Shown here: positions 35,687 to 44,507 of the stretch, in pieces
Layout: each line of letters begins with the position of its first letter
Numbering within the stretch: position 1 is the first letter of the stretch
Assembly (NCBI GenBank): GCA_965200355.1
Contig: OZ241351.1
Location: 2,356,001 to 2,420,000 of the forward strand
DNA length: 64,000 bases
Reading direction: 5' to 3'
Source of the DNA: Bin18 sp965200355
GTDB lineage: Bacteria > Desulfobacterota > Binatia > Bin18
Translations under genes and position numbers: made by a program
Notes under the pieces: model-generated
Database searches by the model: none
What the model was told of the DNA's origin: nothing
What the model saw: the letters and a program-made list of their open reading frames with translations, nothing else

Positions 35687-38110
35687 ATGGCCCATACCCC
35701 CCCAGGTCAACCAAAAGGCACCGCCGACCGTGTTATTGAAGCCTATCTGACAGTGCTCTGGCGCCATCGTTTTGCCTACCTCGTCATTCTGGCGATTGCG
35801 ACAGTCTTCTGGGGTTATCAAGCCCGCAAGGTCGAAATGTACAGCCAGTTCGCTGACCTGCTGCCCCAAGGCCATGATTATATCCAAGCCTACAACCAAC
35901 ATCGGACGACCTTTGGCGGGGCCAATATCGTCACCGCGGTTCTCCAAGTAGAGGAAGGGGATATTTTTACCAAAGAAACCCTGGAAAAGGTCCGCTACCT
36001 CACGGACCAACTTGACCAGATTACCGGTGTGGACCATAACCAGGTCGCTTCGCTCTCCCATGTCAAAATCCGCAATATCAAGACCTTGCCGGGTGGGATG
36101 GTGCGTTCCTACCCGGTGCTTCCGGTTGACGTACCGGACGACCCCCATGAGCTCAGCGCGCTGAAGTTCGAGATGTTCAATAACGACATCGTTATGAATA
36201 AATACGTCTCAGAAGACGGTAAAGCTGCGCTCGTTCTGGCCGGATTCAACGAAGACCGGCTGGATTACCGGGAAATTCAACGGGAAATCACGCGGATTCG
36301 GAGCGAAATAGAAGACGACAACACTAAAGTGTACGTCGCTGGCGAGCCGGCGCTCAAAGGCTGGGTCTGGTATTTTACCGGCGAGTTGTTCTTAATTTTT
36401 TCCTTCACCGGAGGGATGGTCTTTCTTGCACTGATTGTCTACTTCCGGCGGGCGTATGGGGTGCTCGTCCCACTGATTGGCGCAGCGATCCAGACCGTGT
36501 GGGGTATGGGCTGGGTTGGCTTGTGGGGCTTCAACCTTGATCCGCTCATTCTGGTCATCCCGCTACTGATTACGGCTCGCTCGGTCAGCCACGCGGTGCA
36601 AATGATTGAGCGCTATTTTGAAGAACTTGAGGTCTCGCAAAACCAGGAGAAAGCGGCCTTTACTTGTTTGAGTGACTTATTCCTACCGGGCGTGACCGGT
36701 GTCATCAGCGATGCGGGCGGGATTCTTGTGCTGTCCGTTGCCACCATTCCGCTGATCGAGAAGCTGGCTTACTACGGGAGTTTCTGGGCCTTTGCGAATA
36801 TCTTCTGCATTACCCACACGATGCCTATCCTGTTATCGTATTTCCCGACTCCGAAAAACACGGAACATTTTATTCCGAATTGGATGGAGGTAACGCTGAC
36901 CACGGTTGGCAATATCGCCACCGGGCCGGTCAGCCGCTGGGTGATTATGGTCGCTGCCGCGGTGACCATCTTCTTTGGGGTGCGGACCGCGATTACGGTC
37001 CCGATTGGTGAGCAGGAAGCCGGTTCTCCGCTCCTCTGGCAGGATGCCCACTATAATGTATCCGCCCGGACGATTAACGAGCGCTTCGCCGGGGCCAACC
37101 AACTGGTGATTTACCTGGAAGGCGAGCGTGAGCATATCCTCAAGGAGCCGCATGTGCTCGATACGCTTGAGGAAATGCGGCGCTATCTGTTGGAGCAGGA
37201 AGAGGCCGGCGATACGCGCGAATTGTACACCTTAGCCCGCGACCTCAATCGCCGCTATCATTACGGCGACCCGCGCTGGCAGGTGATTCCTCCCGACAGG
37301 TCGATCACTGGGAATTTGATTTTTGTGTATGAAGCCTCGGCGCCCATATCGGGTGTGATTCTTGAATACACTGATATGGTCTACCAGAACGGTCAGTTCG
37401 TCGTGTTTTACAAGGACGTCAAGGGCGACACCGTTCGTGAGGCGATTGCCCGCGCCAAGAAGTTTATGGCTGAACATCCCATTGAGGGCGTGAGTCTGCG
37501 CTTGGCTGGCGGATTTATCGGAACGACAGCAGCCTTGAATGAGGAGATTGATCGGTCCGAGAAGCAGGCCGCCATGCTCGTCATTGCGACGGTTTACACC
37601 TTGGTCCTCTTGAGCTACGGTTCGCTGATTGCGGCAACCCTGGTCATGCTGGCCCTGGTCGCCGCGGGGGTGGCCAGCTATATGTATGTCTCCTTCATGG
37701 GCATCGGCATCAATATCAACTCGCTGCCTGTGACCGCGGTGGGGATGGGCATCGGGGTGGACTATATTCTCTACGTCGTTGACCGCATTCGACTTGAAGT
37801 CCCGCGGGCGGGCGGCGACCTGATTGCCGGAATCAAAAAAACAGTGTCAACAACGGGTATGGCCGTCACCTTTACCGCTACGACAATGATTGCCGGGGTG
37901 ATTCCGTGGTATTTCCTGTCGAGTTTGCGCTTCTCCGCGGAGATGGCCTTGTTATTGGCTATTCTGCTGGTCACACATTGGTTGTCGGCGCTGACCATGA
38001 TTCCCGCCATGATTGCGATTGTGAAGCCGAAGTTTGTGGTTGGGCAGCCGGTGCGGGTTGAGGAAGAGCAGCCGCTGATGGCGGAGCCGAGCCCGCAACC
38101 AACGAGTTGA
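35687..38110 (+). CDS. RND/MMPL-family transporter (HAE3-type)
   Basis: 807 residues, preceded by TAAGGAGGAAGC. Two repeats of the RND plan are visible: a first membrane helix (about 27-45), a large periplasmic domain (about 50-230), five helices with LITARSVSHAVQMIERYF, a second periplasmic domain, and a second helix set with SLPVTAVGMGIGVDYILYVV. Membrane half-lengths match MMPL pumps acting on hydrophobic molecules (for example hopanoids or sterols). No periplasmic adaptor or TolC gene is adjacent; the DUF1302 outer-membrane protein follows. Confidence 0.92.
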   Translation: MAHTPPGQPKGTADRVIEAYLTVLWRHRFAYLVILAIATVFWGYQARKVEMYSQFADLLPQGHDYIQAYNQHRTTFGGANIVTAVLQVEEGDIFTKETLEKVRYLTDQLDQITGVDHNQVASLSHVKIRNIKTLPGGMVRSYPVLPVDVPDDPHELSALKFEMFNNDIVMNKYVSEDGKAALVLAGFNEDRLDYREIQREITRIRSEIEDDNTKVYVAGEPALKGWVWYFTGELFLIFSFTGGMVFLALIVYFRRAYGVLVPLIGAAIQTVWGMGWVGLWGFNLDPLILVIPLLITARSVSHAVQMIERYFEELEVSQNQEKAAFTCLSDLFLPGVTGVISDAGGILVLSVATIPLIEKLAYYGSFWAFANIFCITHTMPILLSYFPTPKNTEHFIPNWMEVTLTTVGNIATGPVSRWVIMVAAAVTIFFGVRTAITVPIGEQEAGSPLLWQDAHYNVSARTINERFAGANQLVIYLEGEREHILKEPHVLDTLEEMRRYLLEQEEAGDTRELYTLARDLNRRYHYGDPRWQVIPPDRSITGNLIFVYEASAPISGVILEYTDMVYQNGQFVVFYKDVKGDTVREAIARAKKFMAEHPIEGVSLRLAGGFIGTTAALNEEIDRSEKQAAMLVIATVYTLVLLSYGSLIAATLVMLALVAAGVASYMYVSFMGIGININSLPVTAVGMGIGVDYILYVVDRIRLEVPRAGGDLIAGIKKTVSTTGMAVTFTATTMIAGVIPWYFLSSLRFSAEMALLLAILLVTHWLSALTMIPAMIAIVKPKFVVGQPVRVEEEQPLMAEPSPQPTS

Positions 38111-38169
38111 TAGAAACTAGCAAAGATTTTCCCTTCGTGAGGGCGAAGGGCAAGGAAGGAGGCCTCGTT

Positions 38170-40350
38170 ATGAAACGAGCAGGGAGAGGGAAGCTGAGCG
38201 GTCTCTGGCTGGGTATGACCGCCATTGGCCTCAGTCTGGCGTTAGCCGTTCCAGCGGCACACGCCAGAGGAGCAAAAGACAGAGGGTTCTTGGAAAGTTT
38301 CGATAGAATGGCCATCCACGGCTATGTGGATAATTTCTCCATTCTGCGAAGCGATAACTTTAAGGACGACTACCACTTTGCGTCGTCTCGCTACCGGGCC
38401 AGCGTGCAGTTGGCCGGTCCGCTGTACGCCATGCGGAACTATTTTGACCGCTTCGAGTATTTCATCGAGCTGCGGCCCGAGTACGAGTCGATCTACGACA
38501 TCAGTCATAGGTTCGGAAACGGACGAAATGGTAAGGTCTCCGGGCGCTCTGGGAAACCCAGTCCGAACAATGCGGCTTTTCTCCAAGCCTTCGGGCTTGC
38601 CCCCCGCAACTTTGGCGGATTCTGGCCGAAAGAGCCAAACGCGACCGGCGGCGGGAATATCGAGTTTTTGCACGCCTTGACGCCTGGCTCGACATACGGC
38701 GTGCCCGGCCGTGATGTGGATTCGCGAAGCCGAGGCTATTACGGTCTGGACGCCAGCCAGAACGACCTGCGCTTCGGAATGCTGCGCGAGACGAATATGG
38801 ACCTGTACTATCCCGTGCGCGAAGCCTATTTCGACTTCTTCTGGAAGGGGCTCGGCGGTCGCAACTGGTTGCGTATCGGGAAGCAGCAGCACGTGTGGGG
38901 GAAGGCCGACTTCTTCCGCCTGCAAGATATTGTGAACCCGGTCAACTTCGGCGACCACTTCTTCATTGACCTGTTCGACGATACGCGCGTGCCACTGTGG
39001 TCGGCCCTGTTTGAGCACCGCTTCGGCAACATCGGCCCACTGCGCGACGTGGCCGGGAGTGTCATCTATGTTTTCGACCGCCACACGCCGACCGGTCTCG
39101 GTCATCCGGCTCAGCCGTGGGCCACGGGCTTCGGGCGGACTATTGACGGCTTCGTGTTCGGGAACGATCTGTTTGCCACCGCCCTTTTCCCTGGCACGGC
39201 AGACCACTATGCTATGGCAGGCCAGGACCGGCCGTGGCTGCCGTTCAAGAATATGGCGCTCTACAAAAACCGTGCCCCACACTGGAACCTGAAGAACGGC
39301 GGTATCGGTATGCGTTGGGAAGCTACTGTCGGCAACCTGCGTATCCAGGTTACCGACTACTTCGCGTTCCCCGACCTGCCGGTGACTGGTTGGGACCGTA
39401 TCAACGTCATCAACTCTCCGGGCTGTACAACAGATGGCAATGGGAACAGCATCATGCCAGCCGACCGGAACGAAGCGCCTATCACGACGGAGCAATTGGC
39501 GGGCGCCGACCCGAAGTCTTTTCACAAGGACGGCGGCACGGTATACGATGACAAAGTCATTGGTGTCAAGCCGAAACACATCAACATCCGCGAGGCCGGC
39601 ATCTTCAAAGAGGGTGGGGCGGCATACGGCACCAAGGCGAAAAACCGTCATGCCAGATACGCCAACCTGTGCGGCTTCGGCGGCTCGCTGGCGGCTCGCT
39701 GGCGCAAGACCAATACGCTGGGCCTGTCACTTGACTGGTTCGAGCCGTATACCGGCTTTGTGATCCGCTGGGAATCGTCCTGGACCACCAACGCCCTGTT
39801 GAACGACACGGCCAAGATTGACCTGATGGGTGACGGCAACGCCTTCAAGTGGGTCCTGGGGATTGACCGACCGACCCTGATCCGCTGGCTCAACCCGACC
39901 CGGAGCTTCTTTCTGAGCGCTCAGGCGTACGGAACCCATTATCCCGACTCGCGGGCTGGTCGTCGCGGTATCGTGAGCGAGAACAACAACTTCATCTTCA
40001 CCGTGTTCGCGCAGAACCATTTCATGCGCGACCAGTTGGTGTATCTGGTCTTTGGCGCGTTTGGTACCGCGGCCCAGGACGGCACGACCGGCGGGAATAT
40101 CGAGTATCTGATCACCAACAACTGGTCGGTGACGCTCGGTTTCACCGCGTTTCTGGGTTCACGGCATCGGCACGACCTCGGTACATTCGGGGTGTTCAAC
40201 GATAGCTCGTGCTACGGCGGCTTTGCCGGCCCAGGCTCCTGTCAGGGGCCATTCACGGAAGCCGGCTTCGGTCTGTTCCATATGCAGGCCGGTGGCTCGG
40301 AGCGGAACCAGATGAATGAGTTCTGGGGCCGTCTGCGCTATCGGTTCTAG
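38170..40350 (+). CDS. DUF1302 family outer-membrane protein
   Basis: 726 residues from the ATG at 38170, which follows AAGGAGG; the frame upstream overlaps the RND gene and is not used. A signal peptide (LWLGMTAIGLSLALAVPAAH, cut after AHA) precedes RGFLESFDRMAIHGYVDNFS and many alternating beta-strand segments (RYRASVQLAGPLYAM, FIELRPEYESIY). DUF1302 proteins are predicted large beta-barrels associated with DUF1329. It probably forms the outer-membrane channel of the RND system. Confidence 0.85.
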   Translation: MKRAGRGKLSGLWLGMTAIGLSLALAVPAAHARGAKDRGFLESFDRMAIHGYVDNFSILRSDNFKDDYHFASSRYRASVQLAGPLYAMRNYFDRFEYFIELRPEYESIYDISHRFGNGRNGKVSGRSGKPSPNNAAFLQAFGLAPRNFGGFWPKEPNATGGGNIEFLHALTPGSTYGVPGRDVDSRSRGYYGLDASQNDLRFGMLRETNMDLYYPVREAYFDFFWKGLGGRNWLRIGKQQHVWGKADFFRLQDIVNPVNFGDHFFIDLFDDTRVPLWSALFEHRFGNIGPLRDVAGSVIYVFDRHTPTGLGHPAQPWATGFGRTIDGFVFGNDLFATALFPGTADHYAMAGQDRPWLPFKNMALYKNRAPHWNLKNGGIGMRWEATVGNLRIQVTDYFAFPDLPVTGWDRINVINSPGCTTDGNGNSIMPADRNEAPITTEQLAGADPKSFHKDGGTVYDDKVIGVKPKHINIREAGIFKEGGAAYGTKAKNRHARYANLCGFGGSLAARWRKTNTLGLSLDWFEPYTGFVIRWESSWTTNALLNDTAKIDLMGDGNAFKWVLGIDRPTLIRWLNPTRSFFLSAQAYGTHYPDSRAGRRGIVSENNNFIFTVFAQNHFMRDQLVYLVFGAFGTAAQDGTTGGNIEYLITNNWSVTLGFTAFLGSRHRHDLGTFGVFNDSSCYGGFAGPGSCQGPFTEAGFGLFHMQAGGSERNQMNEFWGRLRYRF

Positions 40351-40356
40351 GATGCA

Positions 40357-40382
40357 GGGGGGCGGTGCGGGCATCGCCCCCC
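40357..40382 (+). terminator. GC-rich hairpin after the DUF1302 gene
   Basis: Stem GGGGGGCG (40357-40364) pairs with CGCCCCCC (40375-40382). It starts 7 bp after the stop codon and has no T-run, so it may slow or attenuate transcription before the DUF1329 gene rather than stop it. Confidence 0.5.
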
Positions 40383-40479
40383 CTTGATATGAACAGTATA
40401 AAAATACCTGCTGAGGTATTATTGACTTCCCAAAAACGTCAACCAGAATAAGGCAGTAAACTTTCTTCAAGGAGGATTT

Positions 40480-41922
40480 ATGAAGCGACTCACTGTGGTT
40501 TCGTCTCTCGTGGCCTTGAGCCTCTTGTGGGCACAGAGCGGTGTGTGGGCACAGAGCGGTGACCCCACGCAGTATACGCATGAAACTTTTGTCCAATGGT
40601 TTAACCAATCCAAGGATGTTGAGCCGGAGTTCAAAGCGGGTGATGTCCTCACCCATGCGGACCTACCGAAGGTGAAGCCGTTTATGTTCCCTGGCTACTT
40701 TGAGCAGTATGAGAAGTGGAACGATGGCTCGCTCAAGATGGAAGTGGTAGAAACCTACCATGTGAAGCCGCACCAGACGGTGCTGGAGTGCGACGAGAAA
40801 TATCAGAAGCAGGTGTCGCTGGCGGCAGACGGCGCGCTTGAGAACTATGTCTGCGGTTATCCGTTTTCCAACGACGACATTATGAGCGAAACCGACGATA
40901 GCGTCGCTGGCCTCAAGGTCGCCTGGAACTATGACAAACGCTTCTACTGGCGCGGCTATTTCGTGGCCAATGCGTTGACCACATGGCTGCGCTTTGGCGG
41001 GACGCATACTGCCCCCGAGCCCACCAAGCCGCCCGATGCCTGGATTGGTGACGAGGTGGATCTCGACACGGACTGGAACTACGACACCGAAGAGATATAC
41101 GGTGGTGGCGGGACCTATGAGCGCAGCCTGGGGACCTTCTACCACAAGGCGTATCATTCGCAGTTGCCGATGTTCCCCGATAATAACTACAATCTACCGG
41201 AGAACGACGACGCCGGAACCGTCCACTGGAAAGAGTTCACCGGCTTCTTTGAGCCGTACGATGTCCGGGGAACGGCCTTTATCATTGCGCGCTATATTGA
41301 CCCCCGCCGGACCGATGATGGTTGGGCGTATGTGCCTAGCCTGCGCCGTGTCCGTCGTATCTCGGCTGAGGTGAAGTCGGACTCGCTGATGGGGACCGAA
41401 CATACGCTGGAAGACTTCTATGGCTTCTCGGGTCGTCCGCTTGAGTGGGACTGGAAGTTCTGGGGTAAGAAGAAATTCCTGACCGTTCATGCCAAAACCA
41501 AATGGGATGACGACGGAGTGCGGTATGGTGGCCCGGACGGCTGGCTGAACATTGACCTGTGGCAAGTCCGTGAACTCTTTGTGGTGGAACGTATTCCGAA
41601 AGACCCCCGTCATCCGTACAAGAGCGCGATCATGGCGATTGACCCGGAAACCTGGGAAACCTGGAACCATGTTGCTTTCGACCGCAAAGGAAAACTGTGG
41701 AAGCTGTGGCAATGGGGCTACCAATGGTCTGACGATTCCAAGAGATACCAGTATATGAACGCCAATCGTGGCGCGATTCACTGGCGGAATGTGGACACGG
41801 TCGATATCCAGAACGGTCGTGGCAACCTGTGGCGTGAATACGGCGGCGGTCTGCCTGACTTTTCGATGGACTTCATTAACGGTCTGTACGACCTCAACCG
41901 TCTAACGGAGTTGCACCGCTAA
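40480..41922 (+). CDS. DUF1329 domain-containing secreted protein (second copy)
   Basis: 480 residues with AAGGAGGA upstream. The signal peptide MKRLTVVSSLVALSLLWAQS carries an 18-bp duplication that repeats WAQSG. The body matches DUF1329: VSLAADGALENYVCGYPFSN, TFYHKAYHSQLPMFPDNNYN, FEPYDVRGTAFIIARYIDPR, and KSAIMAIDPETWETWNHVAF. It is the partner of DUF1302 and RND in this cluster and a paralogue of the protein at 21.1-22.5 kb. Confidence 0.9.
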   Translation: MKRLTVVSSLVALSLLWAQSGVWAQSGDPTQYTHETFVQWFNQSKDVEPEFKAGDVLTHADLPKVKPFMFPGYFEQYEKWNDGSLKMEVVETYHVKPHQTVLECDEKYQKQVSLAADGALENYVCGYPFSNDDIMSETDDSVAGLKVAWNYDKRFYWRGYFVANALTTWLRFGGTHTAPEPTKPPDAWIGDEVDLDTDWNYDTEEIYGGGGTYERSLGTFYHKAYHSQLPMFPDNNYNLPENDDAGTVHWKEFTGFFEPYDVRGTAFIIARYIDPRRTDDGWAYVPSLRRVRRISAEVKSDSLMGTEHTLEDFYGFSGRPLEWDWKFWGKKKFLTVHAKTKWDDDGVRYGGPDGWLNIDLWQVRELFVVERIPKDPRHPYKSAIMAIDPETWETWNHVAFDRKGKLWKLWQWGYQWSDDSKRYQYMNANRGAIHWRNVDTVDIQNGRGNLWREYGGGLPDFSMDFINGLYDLNRLTELHR

Positions 41923-41945
41923 GCAGCCTCAGAAGACATCTCCGG

Positions 41946-41980
41946 GGGGAGCAGATACCTGCTCCCCTTGTGTAGTTTTG
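41946..41980 (+). terminator. Intrinsic terminator-like hairpin after DUF1329
   Basis: A perfect 9-bp stem GGGGAGCAG (41946-41954)/CTGCTCCCC (41959-41967) with a 4-base loop, followed by TTGTGTAGTTTTG, which is only partly T-rich. It lies 23 bp after the stop. Confidence 0.7.
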
Positions 41981-42008
41981 GCTGATAACACGACGGCGAA
42001 CAAACAGC

Positions 42009-42479
42009 ATGAAAAACACCCTGACTATTGTTGTAAGCCTCGGTGTCCTGTGTGTTGCCGGCGACCTCCGGGCAGAAGGAGAGAGGCAAACGGCACCCAA
42101 GGCTGCCGCGTATTACGGCTGGCTGGATAAATTTGAGAACCCGTCTCACCGACCGACACCAATCCAGAAGAATAATGTTGATGCGCTCACTGAGAAGAGT
42201 CAGGCTGAACAGACCGAGCAGCATAATATCGCGTCAGTCGAGACACCCCCCTCGGCAGTGAGTGGAAGCGGTGCGGTTTCCGATACTATTGTCGCGGAGG
42301 AAACCGCTCCGGGCGAGGGCTTGGGCTGTTACTACCACCGTGCCTACTATTCTCACCTTCCCATGTTCAAGGATGACCTGTACTCTTTGCGTGGCTCTTT
42401 TGATGTCGCAGAAACCTTTCATAAGCCCTCTGAAGACGTGGTTTCCGTTCCTCCTGATCTGGTAACGCAGACGGAATAG
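42009..42479 (+). CDS. Small secreted protein with a DUF1329-like fragment
   Basis: 156 residues with a signal peptide (MKNTLTIVVSLGVLCVAGDL, cut near RAEG). After a polar, low-complexity linker comes CYYHRAYYSHLPMFKDDLYS, which strongly recalls YHKAYHSQLPMFPDNNYN of the adjacent DUF1329 protein. It holds only that short part of the domain. It could be a degraded paralogue or a small accessory protein. Its TAG stop is in the same frame as the TPR gene that follows. Confidence 0.6.
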   Translation: MKNTLTIVVSLGVLCVAGDLRAEGERQTAPKAAAYYGWLDKFENPSHRPTPIQKNNVDALTEKSQAEQTEQHNIASVETPPSAVSGSGAVSDTIVAEETAPGEGLGCYYHRAYYSHLPMFKDDLYSLRGSFDVAETFHKPSEDVVSVPPDLVTQTE

Positions 42480-42608
42480 TGTGGCGCGCAGGGTTGGACC
42501 CTTCCCCATGTCTCGGCTCTCACTGGTAGGGAACAGTTCAAGCCAAACTTTCAGCATTATTTCAGCATTGCTGTTGCCCTTACGGTATTCTGCTTTCCAC
42601 CGGGTGCT

Positions 42609-44450
42609 TTGAGTGCGGATGAAGCCCCGGGCGACCGTCTCAAGCAATTAGCCGAAGAGGCCGGGCGTTTGCACGCGGCCGGAAAAATCCACGCCGCCAT
42701 TCCCATAGCGCGCCAACTCCTTGAGCAAACGGAGAAGGTTGCCGGTCCCGACCATCCGCTCGTCTCTCAAAGCCTGAATAATCTTGCCCTTCTCTTGCAG
42801 CAGACCCGTCAATACGCGGAAGCTCGTCAGCTCTTTGAGCGAGCGCTGGGCATTGATGAGAAGGAACTGGGGAAAAGCCATCCCGGCATTGTCCGCAGTC
42901 TGACGAATCTCGCCCTTGTACTCCAGGATCAGGAACAATTTGACGCTGCCCAAGTGCTGTTCGAGCGAGCCATTCGCATTGCAGAGGCCGCCTATGGACA
43001 GTCACACGCCGCGGTTGCCGTGAGCGTCGGCAACTTGGCAACCCTTTACAAAGAGCAAAGACAGTATGATAAAGCCCGTCGGCTGTTTGAACGGGCGTTG
43101 GCGATGCACGAGCAGCAGCTTGGGAGCGAGCACCCGGCTGTCGCTCTGAGTATGATTAACCTCGGCGATCTTTTTATTGCGACCAAGAATTATGACGGGG
43201 CGCGAACCTTATTCCAGAGTGCACTCTCCATTCATGAGCGTACACACGGTACTCAGCACCCTGTCGTGGCTGACGACCTGACTCGGTTGGGGCTGCTGAT
43301 GAAGGAGACGGGTCATTACCCCGAGGCACAGGAATTACAGCACCGCGCGCTCGAAATCCGAGAGACGGCGCTTGGTCCATCACATCCCGATGTGGCTGCG
43401 AGTCTCAACAATCTCGGATCAGCGTTATATCAAATAGGAGAATTTGCCACAGCACGACCCATGTTTGAGCGGGCGGCAGAGGTCTATGCAGATGCCTATG
43501 GTCCGACGCATCCAGACGTAGGGACCAGTCTGAACAACTTGGCGTCACTCTTGTATCAGGTTCGGAACTACGCTGAGGCGGCAGAGGTCTATGAACGAGT
43601 GGTTGCGATCAACGAACAAGCGCTGGGGAAAGACCACCCTGTTGTCGCAATGAATCTGAATAATATGGCCTTAGCCCTGCGCGAGGGAGGGGATAGCATC
43701 CGTCCGTTACCCCTATACGAGCGTGCGCTTCAGATTACCGAGACGGCCTACGGTCGGGTCCATCCCAATGTTGCGGTCAGCCTCAATAACTTGGCTTCTC
43801 TGCACCATCAGAACGGCAAATTTGAGACTGCCCGTCCGCTGTTTGAACGGTCCGTGCAGGTGATGAAGGCCGCATTGGGTGAGGAGCATCCGAATATTGC
43901 CACGAGCCTGAACCAGTTTGCGCTGTTCCTGAAAGATGCCGGGGACATCGCCGCCTCTCAGCAGTATTATCAAGAGGCCCTGGCGGTTGAGACCAAGGCG
44001 TTAGAACCTGGGCAGCGTGATATCGCGGTCAGTCTGAACAATCTGGCCACGACACTGAGCGGCATTGCTGACCTTCTCCAGGATACCAAGGACTATGCGA
44101 CACTCTTACCCCTATACGAGCAGGCCGCCTCAGTCATGGAGGCGTCGCTTGGCGCAGATCATCCGAACGTCGCGCTGAATCTCCGCACTCAGGCGATGTT
44201 TTACGCAGAACAGGGAAGAAATGCAGAGGCGGTTTCACTAACAGAGCGAGCGGTTCATATCCAAGAGCACGCGTTGCCCACAGACAGCCCGGTCATGCGC
44301 GAGACGCTCAAGCAGCTCGTACAGCTGCGCGCGCGACTCGGCGACCCGGAGGCCGCCCAACGCCCGCGCCCGCAACCCCGGGCCGACCCGAATCCTCCTC
44401 CTACGGAAGCCCCAAATGGTGGGGGGGCCCCGCAACCTTGCCATGAATGA
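42609..44450 (+). CDS. Tetratricopeptide-repeat protein (kinesin-light-chain type)
   Basis: Over 600 residues almost wholly of 42-residue TPR units of the type HPxVAxSLNNLAxLLxxxG (for example at HPDVAASLNNLGSALYQIG), with a Pro-rich C-terminus. No ATG or GTG begins the frame; the first usable codon is TTG at 42609. Upstream in frame is a signal-peptide-like stretch (FSIAVALTVFCFPPGALSA), but the ATG at 42508 is in another frame. One extra C in CCC at 42577-42579 would join them, giving a secreted TPR protein. So the start shown is a minimum. It probably serves as a periplasmic scaffold near the DUF1329/RND cluster. Confidence 0.8.
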   Translation: MSADEAPGDRLKQLAEEAGRLHAAGKIHAAIPIARQLLEQTEKVAGPDHPLVSQSLNNLALLLQQTRQYAEARQLFERALGIDEKELGKSHPGIVRSLTNLALVLQDQEQFDAAQVLFERAIRIAEAAYGQSHAAVAVSVGNLATLYKEQRQYDKARRLFERALAMHEQQLGSEHPAVALSMINLGDLFIATKNYDGARTLFQSALSIHERTHGTQHPVVADDLTRLGLLMKETGHYPEAQELQHRALEIRETALGPSHPDVAASLNNLGSALYQIGEFATARPMFERAAEVYADAYGPTHPDVGTSLNNLASLLYQVRNYAEAAEVYERVVAINEQALGKDHPVVAMNLNNMALALREGGDSIRPLPLYERALQITETAYGRVHPNVAVSLNNLASLHHQNGKFETARPLFERSVQVMKAALGEEHPNIATSLNQFALFLKDAGDIAASQQYYQEALAVETKALEPGQRDIAVSLNNLATTLSGIADLLQDTKDYATLLPLYEQAASVMEASLGADHPNVALNLRTQAMFYAEQGRNAEAVSLTERAVHIQEHALPTDSPVMRETLKQLVQLRARLGDPEAAQRPRPQPRADPNPPPTEAPNGGGAPQPCHE

Positions 44451-44507
44451 GCGGGTCAGGCATAGTTTTTTGAGATCGTCATCTGACCAGAAAAAAGATA
44501 GTGACGT

